From: an uncultured Verrucomicrobia subdivision 3 bacterium
GTDB taxonomy: Bacteria > Verrucomicrobiota > Verrucomicrobiae > Limisphaerales > CAMLLE01
DNA length: 5,981 nt
Assembly: GCA_946480555.1 (NCBI GenBank)
Contig: CAMLLE010000214.1
Span: 1 to 5,981, forward strand
Direction: 5' to 3'
A program made the position numbers and the translations under genes. The notes beneath the pieces were generated by a model. That model made no database searches. It was not told the origin of the DNA and was given only the letters and a program-made list of their open reading frames with translations. This document shows, one piece after another, positions 1-5,467 of the stretch (position 1 is its first letter; each line of letters begins with the position of its first letter).

Positions 1-284
1 TCCTCAAAATCATTCACGGCCGCCGGCATTTCGACGGCGCGTGCATGCCCTGCCCGGCTCGTGGCAGTCAGCCTGGGCAAACTGCCCGGCACGCCGGCAC
101 CGAAGCTTACCAGCGGCTCCGTGCTGTGCCCGGCGCTGCCAATCAGGCTGGCAGTTCTCGGTGCGGGCGTCGCATGAGCGTGGAAAGACTCTTGGAAGAA
201 AAACTCCTCCGATGCCACAAGCATCATCTTGATCCCTTTCGGCAGGGACTGGAAATACGGGTACGTCGTCACAATCGATTTCAT
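1..284 (-). CDS. Conserved-looking small protein of unknown function, 3' end beyond the window
   Basis: Reading the minus strand from the ATG at 284-282 gives 94 codons without a stop, running off the left edge, so the C-terminus is missing. The N-terminus reads MKSIVTTYPYFQSLPKGIKM, followed by a hydrophobic/aromatic patch (MLVASEEFFFQES) and then a Gly/Ala/Pro/Ser-rich stretch. The start is well supported: a purine-rich GAAAGG lies six bases upstream, and the next in-frame codon class upstream is a TGA with no other start codon between. I see no signal peptide, membrane helix or catalytic motif and do not recognise a characterised family. The N-terminal style (short basic start, 'YP.FQ.LPKGIK', 'SE.FFF') resembles hypothetical proteins of Verrucomicrobiota, from memory only. 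The frame competes with another minus-strand open frame at 10-417, whose Cys/Arg-rich product looks like an out-of-frame shadow. Confidence 0.62.
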   Translation of the reverse strand, partial: MKSIVTTYPYFQSLPKGIKMMLVASEEFFFQESFHAHATPAPRTASLIGSAGHSTEPLVSFGAGVPGSLPRLTATSRAGHARAVEMPAAVNDFE

Positions 285-290
285 GTGCCG

Positions 291-296
291 CCTTTC
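291..296 (-). promoter_or_regulatory. Shine-Dalgarno-like GAAAGG for the edge gene
   Basis: On the minus strand GAAAGG is followed by six bases (CGGCAC) and then the ATG at 284. Composition and spacing suit a ribosome binding site. It is the clearest one in the window and decides the start of the left-edge gene. Confidence 0.45.
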
Positions 297-349
297 GCTT
301 GGGTTTGGACCATTGCGAGGGATGATTATTCAATCGCGGCAGGAAATCT

Positions 350-375
350 TTTATAACGATATCCAGGATTTGGAA
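350..375 (-). promoter_or_regulatory. Possible promoter-like AT-rich stretch upstream of the edge gene
   Basis: On the minus strand a TTCCAA (375-370) is followed after 14 bases by TATAAA (355-350), about 65 bases before the ATG at 284. The stretch around 340-370 is AT-rich in otherwise GC-rich DNA and lies just downstream of a minus-strand terminator, where a new transcription unit would be expected to begin. The 14-base spacer is short for a sigma-70 type promoter and the -35 match is poor, so this is a weak call. Confidence 0.22.
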
Positions 376-400
376 CCTCGGCGCCGACCGGATCGGTACA

Positions 401-430
401 AACAAAAAGCCGGACAACAGGTCCGGCTTT
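401..430 (-). terminator. Rho-independent terminator, minus strand
   Basis: AAAGCCGGAC (406-415) and GTCCGGCTTT (421-430) form a perfect 10-bp stem around a five-base loop. Read on the minus strand, the stem is followed by a T-rich run (TTTTT including the stem end, then GTTTG), as expected for intrinsic termination. On the plus strand the hairpin is followed by CACACA, so it should act only leftward. It lies about 155 bases beyond the stop of the Rieske oxidoreductase gene and before the left-edge gene, and so separates these two minus-strand units. Confidence 0.75.
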
Positions 431-484
431 CACACACGGCGCAAATGAGAACTTAACGCCGACGCCGATACGTTAACAGAAGCA

Positions 485-516
485 GGGGACGCTGCATGTC
501 CCCAGTGCTGGGGACA
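485..516. repeat. Three-block inverted repeat GGGGAC / GTCCCC / GGGGAC
   Basis: GGGGAC occurs at 485-490 and 510-515, with its exact complement GTCCCC between them at 498-503. The middle block can pair with either flank. The right-hand pairing is longer (TGTCCCC 497-503 with GGGGACA 510-516, seven pairs, six-base loop) than the left-hand one (six pairs, seven-base loop). The two hairpins are mutually exclusive. It could be a degenerate REP-like palindrome or part of a structured transcript 3' end. Confidence 0.5.
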
Positions 517-546
517 GACTGGCTGGTCTGCAAGGGCGACTGCGGG

Positions 547-570
547 GAACAAACGATACGCGTTGTATCG
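547..570 (-). terminator. Possible weak terminator just after the Rieske oxidoreductase gene
   Basis: CGATAC (554-559) and GTATCG (565-570) form a perfect six-base-pair stem with loop GCGTT. On the minus strand it starts 15 bases after the TAG stop at 588-586 and is followed by TTTGTT. The short, not very GC-rich stem and interrupted T run make it a weak terminator at best. The stronger one lies further on at 401-430. Confidence 0.3.
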
Positions 571-585
571 CAGCGCGCAGGACTT

Positions 586-2106
586 CTACGTATCCAGCGA
601 CGCCGGTTCCAGCGGCGATTCAGCGGGGCCGGAGAAGACGTCGCCCGTTGGTTTGAAGCGCGAGCCGTGACAGGGACAGTCCCACGTTTGATCCGCTGGA
701 TTCCAGCGCACGATGCACTTCAAGTGCGTGCAGACAGGTGAAAGCAGCGTGACCTTTCCGTCCGTCCCGCGATAGGCGGCAACCTTGCGTCCTTTCAAGC
801 GAAGGATTTTTCCTTCGCCCAGCTTGAGTTCATCCAGCGAATCGCCCTCCGCCTTCGCCAGCCGGTCGCGAAGCATGTAATAGGGGTAATCGAGATTTTC
901 CGCGATGTAGCGCCAGGTGCCGCCGTGGTATTGCTTGCGATCCACGCGGAAGAGATCGAACCACGGATTCTGTCGTTGCAGGTAACGATCCCGCGCCATT
1001 GCGGCGGCCAGCGTTCCGAGCGTGAATCCATTTCCGCAGAAGCCGGTCGCAATGAACTGCTGTTTCTCATTTTCACCGACGAACGGCAGACCGTCGTCCG
1101 TCTCGACCACCTGCCCGAGCCACCGTTGCTGCGGCTCAGCGGCAGGCAATGTTTCCTTCAACTTGCGCAGCAGGCGCCCAAAAACTTCTTCGGGATTCTC
1201 CTCCTGGCCCGTTTTGCAATCTTCGCCGCCGAAGATGGCAACATCATGATCCTCACGGCGATCGATGCGCAGATAATAATAGGGATCGGCGGTATCCCAG
1301 AAGAGCGCTTCCGGCACCGCGCCGCGCGGCAGCTTCGCACCGATGACGTAACTGGTGTAGAGCGCAAGCTTGCTTTGGAACAGCGTGCCCTTGAGTGCGC
1401 CGGTCTTCCCGAGCAACGGGGTGTGAGTGGCGATGATCAGGTATTCGCATCGAATCTTGAAGCGGCCGGCGTAAACCACGAGCGGATCGGATTCCACTTC
1501 CGAAAACTCGGTGTTTTCGAAGACGTAACTGCCGTCACCCGGAATCTTCCCCAGCAAGGCACTGAGATATTTGAACGGATGAAATTTCGCCTGATTCGCA
1601 AAACGAACCCCGGCCCGGCCGAACGCAGGAATCGCCCGAACGAACTCCGCATCGAAGCCCAGCTCGCGCGCCAGTTCCGCGTCCTCCTCGAGCGATTCAC
1701 GATCCTTCGCGTCGCTCCCAATCAACCGTTCGTGCAGGAACCCGTCCACCCATCGGAATTCAGCGTCGATTCCTCCCTCCTGGATGTTTCCATAGATATG
1801 GTCAATCGCCGCCGCGCCGGCTTCCCAAAACGACCTGGCCGCATCGCGTCCAAACGATTTCACCAGATCGCGCAGCCGCTCGTCCGTCACGTACGTGAGA
1901 TGCGCTGTTGTGTGGCCGGTGTCCGCCTGCGCGCAACGCTGGCGATCGATCAGCGCCACCTTCACTCCTTCGCGCTTGAGCAAGTGCGCCGCGGTAATGC
2001 CCGTGAGCCCAGCTCCCACGATGACGACGTCCACCTGAAGATCGTTCGCCAGTGCGGGGAATTCAGGTAACTGAGCCGAGCTTTGCCAGTAAGATTCGGT
2101 CTTCAT
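586..2106 (-). CDS. FAD-dependent oxidoreductase with C-terminal Rieske [2Fe-2S] domain (YhfW-like)
   Basis: A complete protein of 506 residues. The N-terminal part is a D-amino-acid-oxidase-type (DAO) FAD domain: the dinucleotide-binding beta-alpha-beta unit VVIVGAGLTGITAAHLL has Gly31, Gly33 and Gly36, and Asp54 ends the second strand to hold the ribose. The late FAD motif is near 338-372 (DDGLPFVGE, then ATGFCGNGFTLG). The last 80 or so residues form a Rieske domain: Cys459 and His461 (CTHLKC) with Cys477 and His480 (CPCHGS) as cluster ligands. Cys464 and Cys479 sit where cytochrome-bc1-type Rieske proteins carry their disulfide. Order and length match the Bacillus YhfW type (about 509 residues), whose substrate is not known to me. 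No signal peptide, twin-arginine motif or membrane helix is visible, so it is probably cytoplasmic. The ATG at 2106 has no clear Shine-Dalgarno sequence. It is likely monocistronic. The family call is firm; the substrate is unknown. Confidence 0.93.
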   Translation of the reverse strand: MKTESYWQSSAQLPEFPALANDLQVDVVIVGAGLTGITAAHLLKREGVKVALIDRQRCAQADTGHTTAHLTYVTDERLRDLVKSFGRDAARSFWEAGAAAIDHIYGNIQEGGIDAEFRWVDGFLHERLIGSDAKDRESLEEDAELARELGFDAEFVRAIPAFGRAGVRFANQAKFHPFKYLSALLGKIPGDGSYVFENTEFSEVESDPLVVYAGRFKIRCEYLIIATHTPLLGKTGALKGTLFQSKLALYTSYVIGAKLPRGAVPEALFWDTADPYYYLRIDRREDHDVAIFGGEDCKTGQEENPEEVFGRLLRKLKETLPAAEPQQRWLGQVVETDDGLPFVGENEKQQFIATGFCGNGFTLGTLAAAMARDRYLQRQNPWFDLFRVDRKQYHGGTWRYIAENLDYPYYMLRDRLAKAEGDSLDELKLGEGKILRLKGRKVAAYRGTDGKVTLLSPVCTHLKCIVRWNPADQTWDCPCHGSRFKPTGDVFSGPAESPLEPASLDT

Positions 2107-2258
2107 AGCCGAAGGAACTTACGTGCGGGTGCGATCGCAGCAACGGGGTGATTACTCGCCCGGAGCGGTGCGTGGTTGAATAGTGCGAAAGCCCGAAACT
2201 CCCACAACCGGGCAAAACACCCAGCCGTAATTCGAAAACGATGCACGTAGGTTGAGCC
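2107..2258. promoter_or_regulatory. Divergent intergenic spacer expected to hold both promoters
   Basis: These 152 bases separate the minus-strand Rieske oxidoreductase gene from the plus-strand small membrane protein gene, so promoters for both should lie here. I could not find a -35/-10 pair with good spacing on either strand, nor a clear operator palindrome. A TAGG at 2248-2251, seven bases before the GTG at 2259, is a weak ribosome-binding candidate for the rightward gene. Confidence 0.35.
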
Positions 2259-2516
2259 GTGGTCGAACAGCTCATCAAATTCAAAGGCGCGGATTGGGTC
2301 GGGATGATCTTCGGGCTGATCTCCACCTACTACCTCGCGAAAGGGAAACGTCTTGGATTCATCTTCGGCGTCGTCGGCGGGCTCGGTTGGGTGACATTCG
2401 GGATTCTGACCGGCAGCGTGGCAGGCGTCCTGGCGAACATCTGCTTCATTGTTGTGAACTGCCACGGCTATGTGCGTTGGAAACGGAAACAACAACAGAA
2501 GCCCTCCTGCGGGTAG
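2259..2516 (+). CDS. Small three-helix membrane protein, SemiSWEET/PnuC-like half-transporter
   Basis: A protein of 85 residues beginning at GTG 2259. An in-frame TGA lies six bases upstream, so this is the first possible start, with a weak TAGG seven bases before it. Three hydrophobic helices are visible at about residues 12-27, 32-50 and 53-68. The first loop (KGKR) and the C-terminal tail (RWKRK) are positively charged, so the positive-inside rule puts the N-terminus outside and the C-terminus inside, the arrangement known for SemiSWEET sugar transporters. The pattern 'WVG..FGLISTYYLAKGKRLG...G..GW..FGI' then 'AN..FIV.N..GY..W' also recalls half of a PnuC-type vitamin-precursor transporter. 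Such half-size proteins work as dimers. No PQ motif is seen, and the substrate cannot be inferred. It stands alone, 265 bases before the next gene. That it is a real membrane protein is likely; the family is tentative. Confidence 0.72.
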   Translation: MVEQLIKFKGADWVGMIFGLISTYYLAKGKRLGFIFGVVGGLGWVTFGILTGSVAGVLANICFIVVNCHGYVRWKRKQQQKPSCG

Positions 2517-2654
2517 TCGCATCGAGGGAATTCTGTCATCACTGCCACGGTCGCGCCGGTCATCTTTGGCGCGGGAAACAGCTCGCTGGAGTGATACCGC
2601 GATCTGGTTCAGGAAAAGATTCCGAGCCGGAAATTCACCGCAGGCCCAGCCTTC

Positions 2655-2669
2655 CCAACTTTCAGTTGG
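2655..2669. repeat. Small perfect hairpin CCAACT-TTC-AGTTGG
   Basis: A six-base-pair perfect inverted repeat with a three-base loop lies in the non-coding stretch between the small membrane protein and the beta-barrel gene. No T run follows on the plus strand, so it is not a standard terminator. It may be an operator-like site or chance. The rest of 2517-2781 shows only a CGCGCC/GGCGCG pair (2552-2557 with 2568-2573, ten-base loop) and no convincing gene. Confidence 0.25.
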
Positions 2670-2781
2670 ACAAGATGCGGCTGCTTCTTAGGATGCGCGC
2701 TCAAATGACAACCTTCGGAACAACCCGCGGACGCGGTCTCTCAACACACCGCGCATCCCCGTTTTGTTCCGTTCTCCTACC

Positions 2782-3735
2782 ATGACCCTCACAACCAAAT
2801 CCGTTCAAAGTGCCACAGCCGCACTCGTCGCGGCCGCTGTCCAGACTGCCTGCGGCAGTGAAAACGTTCCTCATGCGCCCTTCGCTGAATGGGCGGAAGT
2901 GCCAGACGCCGGCCAGCTCGTGACGCGCCTGACATATCAGGAATCCGAGTCGTATTACATCTGGGCCGGAAGCCGGCGCTTCAAGACCGACACGCGCGTC
3001 CGCGGTGAGCATTACGGCATCGACATCAACCAAGGCTATCTGACCTTCCAATACGGCTTGAACGAACGCTGGGCGGCCGACTTGAGCGTCGGTTACACCT
3101 CGGCGGGATGGCGCCATTTTTCCCCGAGCGAATCGGCTGAATCCGTTTCGGGCCTGATGGATATTTCGTTCGGCGTCCGTTACCAAATCTTCAAGGAGGG
3201 CCAGGATGAGAACCGCCCGTGGCTGCCGACGCTGAGCTTCCGTGCCGGCGCCGTGTTGCCTGGAAGTTTCGATGAAGAATTCCCCTTTGCTCCAGGCACC
3301 AGCTCAACGGCGATCGAGCCGGAGCTGATCGCGCGAAAGCACTTCGGCTGGGAAGGATTCGGCGCCTACGCCGACGGCCTGTTCCGCTGGAATCACACAT
3401 CTGCGAACGACCAGTACATTTTCTCGATCGGCTTCTTCCAACAGATTCAACGTTGGGAATTGAACGCCGGTTATCGCCGCCTCGGCAGCGTCAACGGTGA
3501 GAACATCCGTTATCCCGTCGCGCCCACCGCCGAAAATCCCTGGACCATCGATTACCCGCGCGCTCCGCGTGAGAACCAGGATTCATTCGAAGCCGGCTTC
3601 AGCTACCGCGCGAAACGCTGGGATGCGAAAGTCGGCTTCTACACGCGCACCGTTTTCGATGGCGCAAACACCGACAAGAAGTTCTGGCTCGGCGGCTTCG
3701 TGGAAATTCCATTCCAGCTGACCAAGTCGAAGTAA
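2782..3735 (+). CDS. Predicted outer-membrane beta-barrel protein of unknown substrate
   Basis: A protein of 317 residues from the ATG at 2782; a TTG at 2764 would add six residues but the ATG is preferred. No Shine-Dalgarno sequence is visible, as the preceding bases are pyrimidine-rich. Residues 1-27 (one Lys, then ATAALVAAAV and a Cys) look like a weak export signal. The Cys context (VQTAC) does not fit a strict lipobox. The remainder is rich in short alternating strands with aromatic girdle residues, such as GYLTFQYGLNERWAADLSVG, MDISFGVRYQIF, EAGFSYRAKRWDAKVGFYTR and FWLGGFVEIPF, separated by acidic or polar loops. This pattern fits 'transporter'/phenol-degradation MetA-like outer-membrane barrels (about 300 residues). 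The C-terminus ends in QLTKSK rather than the usual terminal Phe. It is followed 19 bases on by a strong terminator, so it ends its transcription unit. The barrel call is fairly sure; function is unknown. Confidence 0.8.
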   Translation: MTLTTKSVQSATAALVAAAVQTACGSENVPHAPFAEWAEVPDAGQLVTRLTYQESESYYIWAGSRRFKTDTRVRGEHYGIDINQGYLTFQYGLNERWAADLSVGYTSAGWRHFSPSESAESVSGLMDISFGVRYQIFKEGQDENRPWLPTLSFRAGAVLPGSFDEEFPFAPGTSSTAIEPELIARKHFGWEGFGAYADGLFRWNHTSANDQYIFSIGFFQQIQRWELNAGYRRLGSVNGENIRYPVAPTAENPWTIDYPRAPRENQDSFEAGFSYRAKRWDAKVGFYTRTVFDGANTDKKFWLGGFVEIPFQLTKSK

Positions 3736-3754
3736 GCAGCTGTCGGCAATCTCG

Positions 3755-3787
3755 TGCCGAACCGCGAAAACGGTTCGGCATTTTTTT
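3755..3787 (+). terminator. Strong Rho-independent terminator of the beta-barrel gene
   Basis: TGCCGAACCG (3755-3764) and CGGTTCGGCA (3771-3780) form a perfect 10-bp stem with loop CGAAAA, followed immediately by seven T residues (3781-3787). It begins 19 bases after the TAA stop of the beta-barrel gene. On the minus strand there is no T run, so it does not serve the converging peptidase gene. Confidence 0.92.
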
Positions 3788-3837
3788 GAGCGTGACTCGC
3801 GATTCACGACTGCGGATTCCAGGCTGAATCGCTCCGC

Positions 3838-5367
3838 TCAGGGAACGCTCACGCCGCGATAAAACCGCTGCGATTCCCCTGCAGGCGGCAGGTCCGTGAT
3901 TTCGAAGCTCCAGTTCGTCGTGGTTGAGTTGGTGGCGAACGAAACCCAGTCCACCAGGTTCGTGGATGTCTCCAAAACCACCGTGCGGTTGAATCCGGCC
4001 GACACATTGAATTGGAACGGCGAAAGACTGTTCGTCGCCGCCTGCAGTTCAATTGGCGGACTCAACGCTTTAAGCAAATTCAACCGCCCGCCCGTGACGC
4101 ATTTACCTTCCAAGTCCGGCAGCGGATCGGTGGCGCGCATCAGTCGAGCGATGATCTGCCGGTAATCTTCGCCTGGAAACTGCTCCAGCATGAGTGCCAG
4201 CGCACCGGAAACGTAACCGGCGGCGAATGAACTCCCGTAACCCGCTCCCACCGGATAGTTCGGCGGGAAATAAGCATCATCAGCCGCAAATGAAGTGGAA
4301 AAGATCCGATCGCCGGGCGCGCCAAGATCAACGTTCGTGACGCCGTGGTTGGAAAGAAACCCGATGCAGTCGTCCGGGCCGGTGGACATCACGGTGACAA
4401 TATTGTCGAGGTCGTAGCACGCGGGAAAAACCGGTTCCAAATCGATGTCGAACATACCATTGCCGCTGGGCACAACCAGGATGACACCGGCATCGCGCAA
4501 GTTCACGATGGCATTGGAAACGGCTTCGGAGGCAGTGGTGCTTGTCAGGCTGGCGTTCACGATGCGCGCACCGTTGGTCAGCGCGTATTCCAGGCATTCC
4601 ACCACGGCAGCGTCCGATCCTTCGTTATCCTGGTTCAAACATTTTCCTGCCATCAACTGGACGCGCCATGCGACGCCCGCGATTCCAATTCCGTTGTTTC
4701 CCGCCGCGCCAATAATTCCGGCGACCATTGTGCCGTGGCCTTCATCGTCCCATGGAGTCAGCGTTCCGTGAATGGCATCGATGCCGTGCGCAAACGTGTT
4801 GGTATCCGTCCAAATGTTGGCGGCGAGATCCTCGTGCGTGTAGCGGATGCCAGTGTCGAGGACGGCGACAATGACGTTGCTCGCGGTATTGCGGATGGCC
4901 CACCCCTGCGGCGCGTCGATATCGGCGCCTTCAACGCTCTCGTGCTGGCCGTCGTTGCGCAGCGCCCAAAGCGTGCCGTCGAGAAAGCGTGGGTCGTTGG
5001 GAAACACGGAGGCGCCTTTCACTTTGGAATCGAGAACGGCAAACTCCGCGAGACCGCTTCGCCAATAGCGATTCAACAGCTCGTGTTCGCTGGAGCCTTC
5101 AGGAACACTGACAAGCTGGAGCCCGCCAAAGTTGAAGTTCTTGATGATTGAAGCGCCAAGGTGCCGATGCAGGCGCTCCCACGACTCCGCAGTCACGTCC
5201 GGACGCGGCTGAACGAGGATGCGTCCCGCCACGAAGTCCGTGGAAGCGGCGCACGCAGCAAGAGAAGACGCAAATCCCAGCAGGATGGCCATGAACAGGA
5301 GCAAGCCGGAATCAATGCGGAAGGACAGAAACCCCCGCGTAGAACTACGCTTGCTACAGCCAGCCAT
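3838..5367 (-). CDS. Exported subtilisin-family (S8) serine peptidase, probable lipoprotein, with verrucomicrobial C-terminal module
   Basis: A complete protein of 509 residues from the ATG at 5367. A GTG at 5448 would add 27 residues; neither start has a clear Shine-Dalgarno sequence, but the ATG places a basic n-region directly before the hydrophobic segment (SGLLLFMAILLGFASSLAAC). LAAC at 36-39 is a good lipobox, so Cys39 may be lipidated. Residues 45-118 resemble the inhibitory propeptide of fervidolysin-type subtilases (GRILVQPRPDV...). The catalytic domain has Asp171 (AVLDTG), His211 (GHGTMVAG), oxyanion Asn303 (VVPSGN) and Ser380 (GSSFAAGY). Oddly, Gly384 replaces the Pro that almost always follows in GTSMAxP. 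The last 70 residues (about 440-509) form a small beta-rich module (LETSTNLVDWVSF...QRFYRGVSVP) of the kind ending many verrucomicrobial exported proteins. The likely role is protein degradation at the cell surface or in the periplasm. It converges with the beta-barrel gene and may be co-transcribed with the gene upstream of it. The family is certain; the substrate is unknown. Confidence 0.93.
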   Translation of the reverse strand: MAGCSKRSSTRGFLSFRIDSGLLLFMAILLGFASSLAACAASTDFVAGRILVQPRPDVTAESWERLHRHLGASIIKNFNFGGLQLVSVPEGSSEHELLNRYWRSGLAEFAVLDSKVKGASVFPNDPRFLDGTLWALRNDGQHESVEGADIDAPQGWAIRNTASNVIVAVLDTGIRYTHEDLAANIWTDTNTFAHGIDAIHGTLTPWDDEGHGTMVAGIIGAAGNNGIGIAGVAWRVQLMAGKCLNQDNEGSDAAVVECLEYALTNGARIVNASLTSTTASEAVSNAIVNLRDAGVILVVPSGNGMFDIDLEPVFPACYDLDNIVTVMSTGPDDCIGFLSNHGVTNVDLGAPGDRIFSTSFAADDAYFPPNYPVGAGYGSSFAAGYVSGALALMLEQFPGEDYRQIIARLMRATDPLPDLEGKCVTGGRLNLLKALSPPIELQAATNSLSPFQFNVSAGFNRTVVLETSTNLVDWVSFATNSTTTNWSFEITDLPPAGESQRFYRGVSVP

Positions 5368-5467
5368 GGTCGTGAGACGATGCCATATCGAACCGGGACT
5401 TTCCAGCGGGGAATGGCCCGATGTCAGGCGAACCGCCGTCTTGCGCACAGGTGTGTTTCCAGGGCTT

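Larger units (their letters stand above)
285..585. other. Non-coding intergenic region rich in inverted repeats
   Basis: About 300 bases lie between the edge gene and the end of the Rieske oxidoreductase gene. I see no convincing gene here: the open frames have Arg/Gln/Cys-rich products without protein-like patterns. The region holds an AT-rich stretch near 340-370, the terminator at 401-430, a three-block inverted repeat at 485-516, a small CAGAC/GTCTG hairpin at 515-530 and a CGATAC/GTATCG hairpin at 554-570. A small non-coding RNA cannot be excluded or shown from sequence alone. Confidence 0.6.

Noticed and set aside
51..133. Three copies of TGCCCGGC (51-58, 83-90, 126-133), suggesting a short direct repeat
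   Set aside because: The copies are unevenly spaced, fall in different reading frames of the gene and are only eight bases in GC-rich DNA; chance explains them.
10..417. A 135-codon minus-strand open frame at the left edge
   Set aside because: It overlaps the better-supported frame starting at 284, begins inside the terminator hairpin, and has an Arg/Cys/Asp-rich product typical of a shifted frame.
925..2070. A 381-codon plus-strand open frame opposite the Rieske oxidoreductase gene
   Set aside because: It lies antisense to a gene with intact FAD and Rieske motifs. Its product is Arg/Glu/Leu/Phe-rich without recognisable motifs, as expected for the mirror of a GC-rich coding frame.
2701..3186. 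A 161-codon minus-strand open frame opposite the start of the beta-barrel gene
   Set aside because: The plus-strand frame has a barrel-like strand pattern, a downstream terminator and a continuous 317-residue product; the minus frame has none of these.
4345..5151. A 268-codon plus-strand open frame opposite the peptidase gene
   Set aside because: It is antisense to the conserved catalytic domain of the S8 peptidase, and its product shows no domain or signal.
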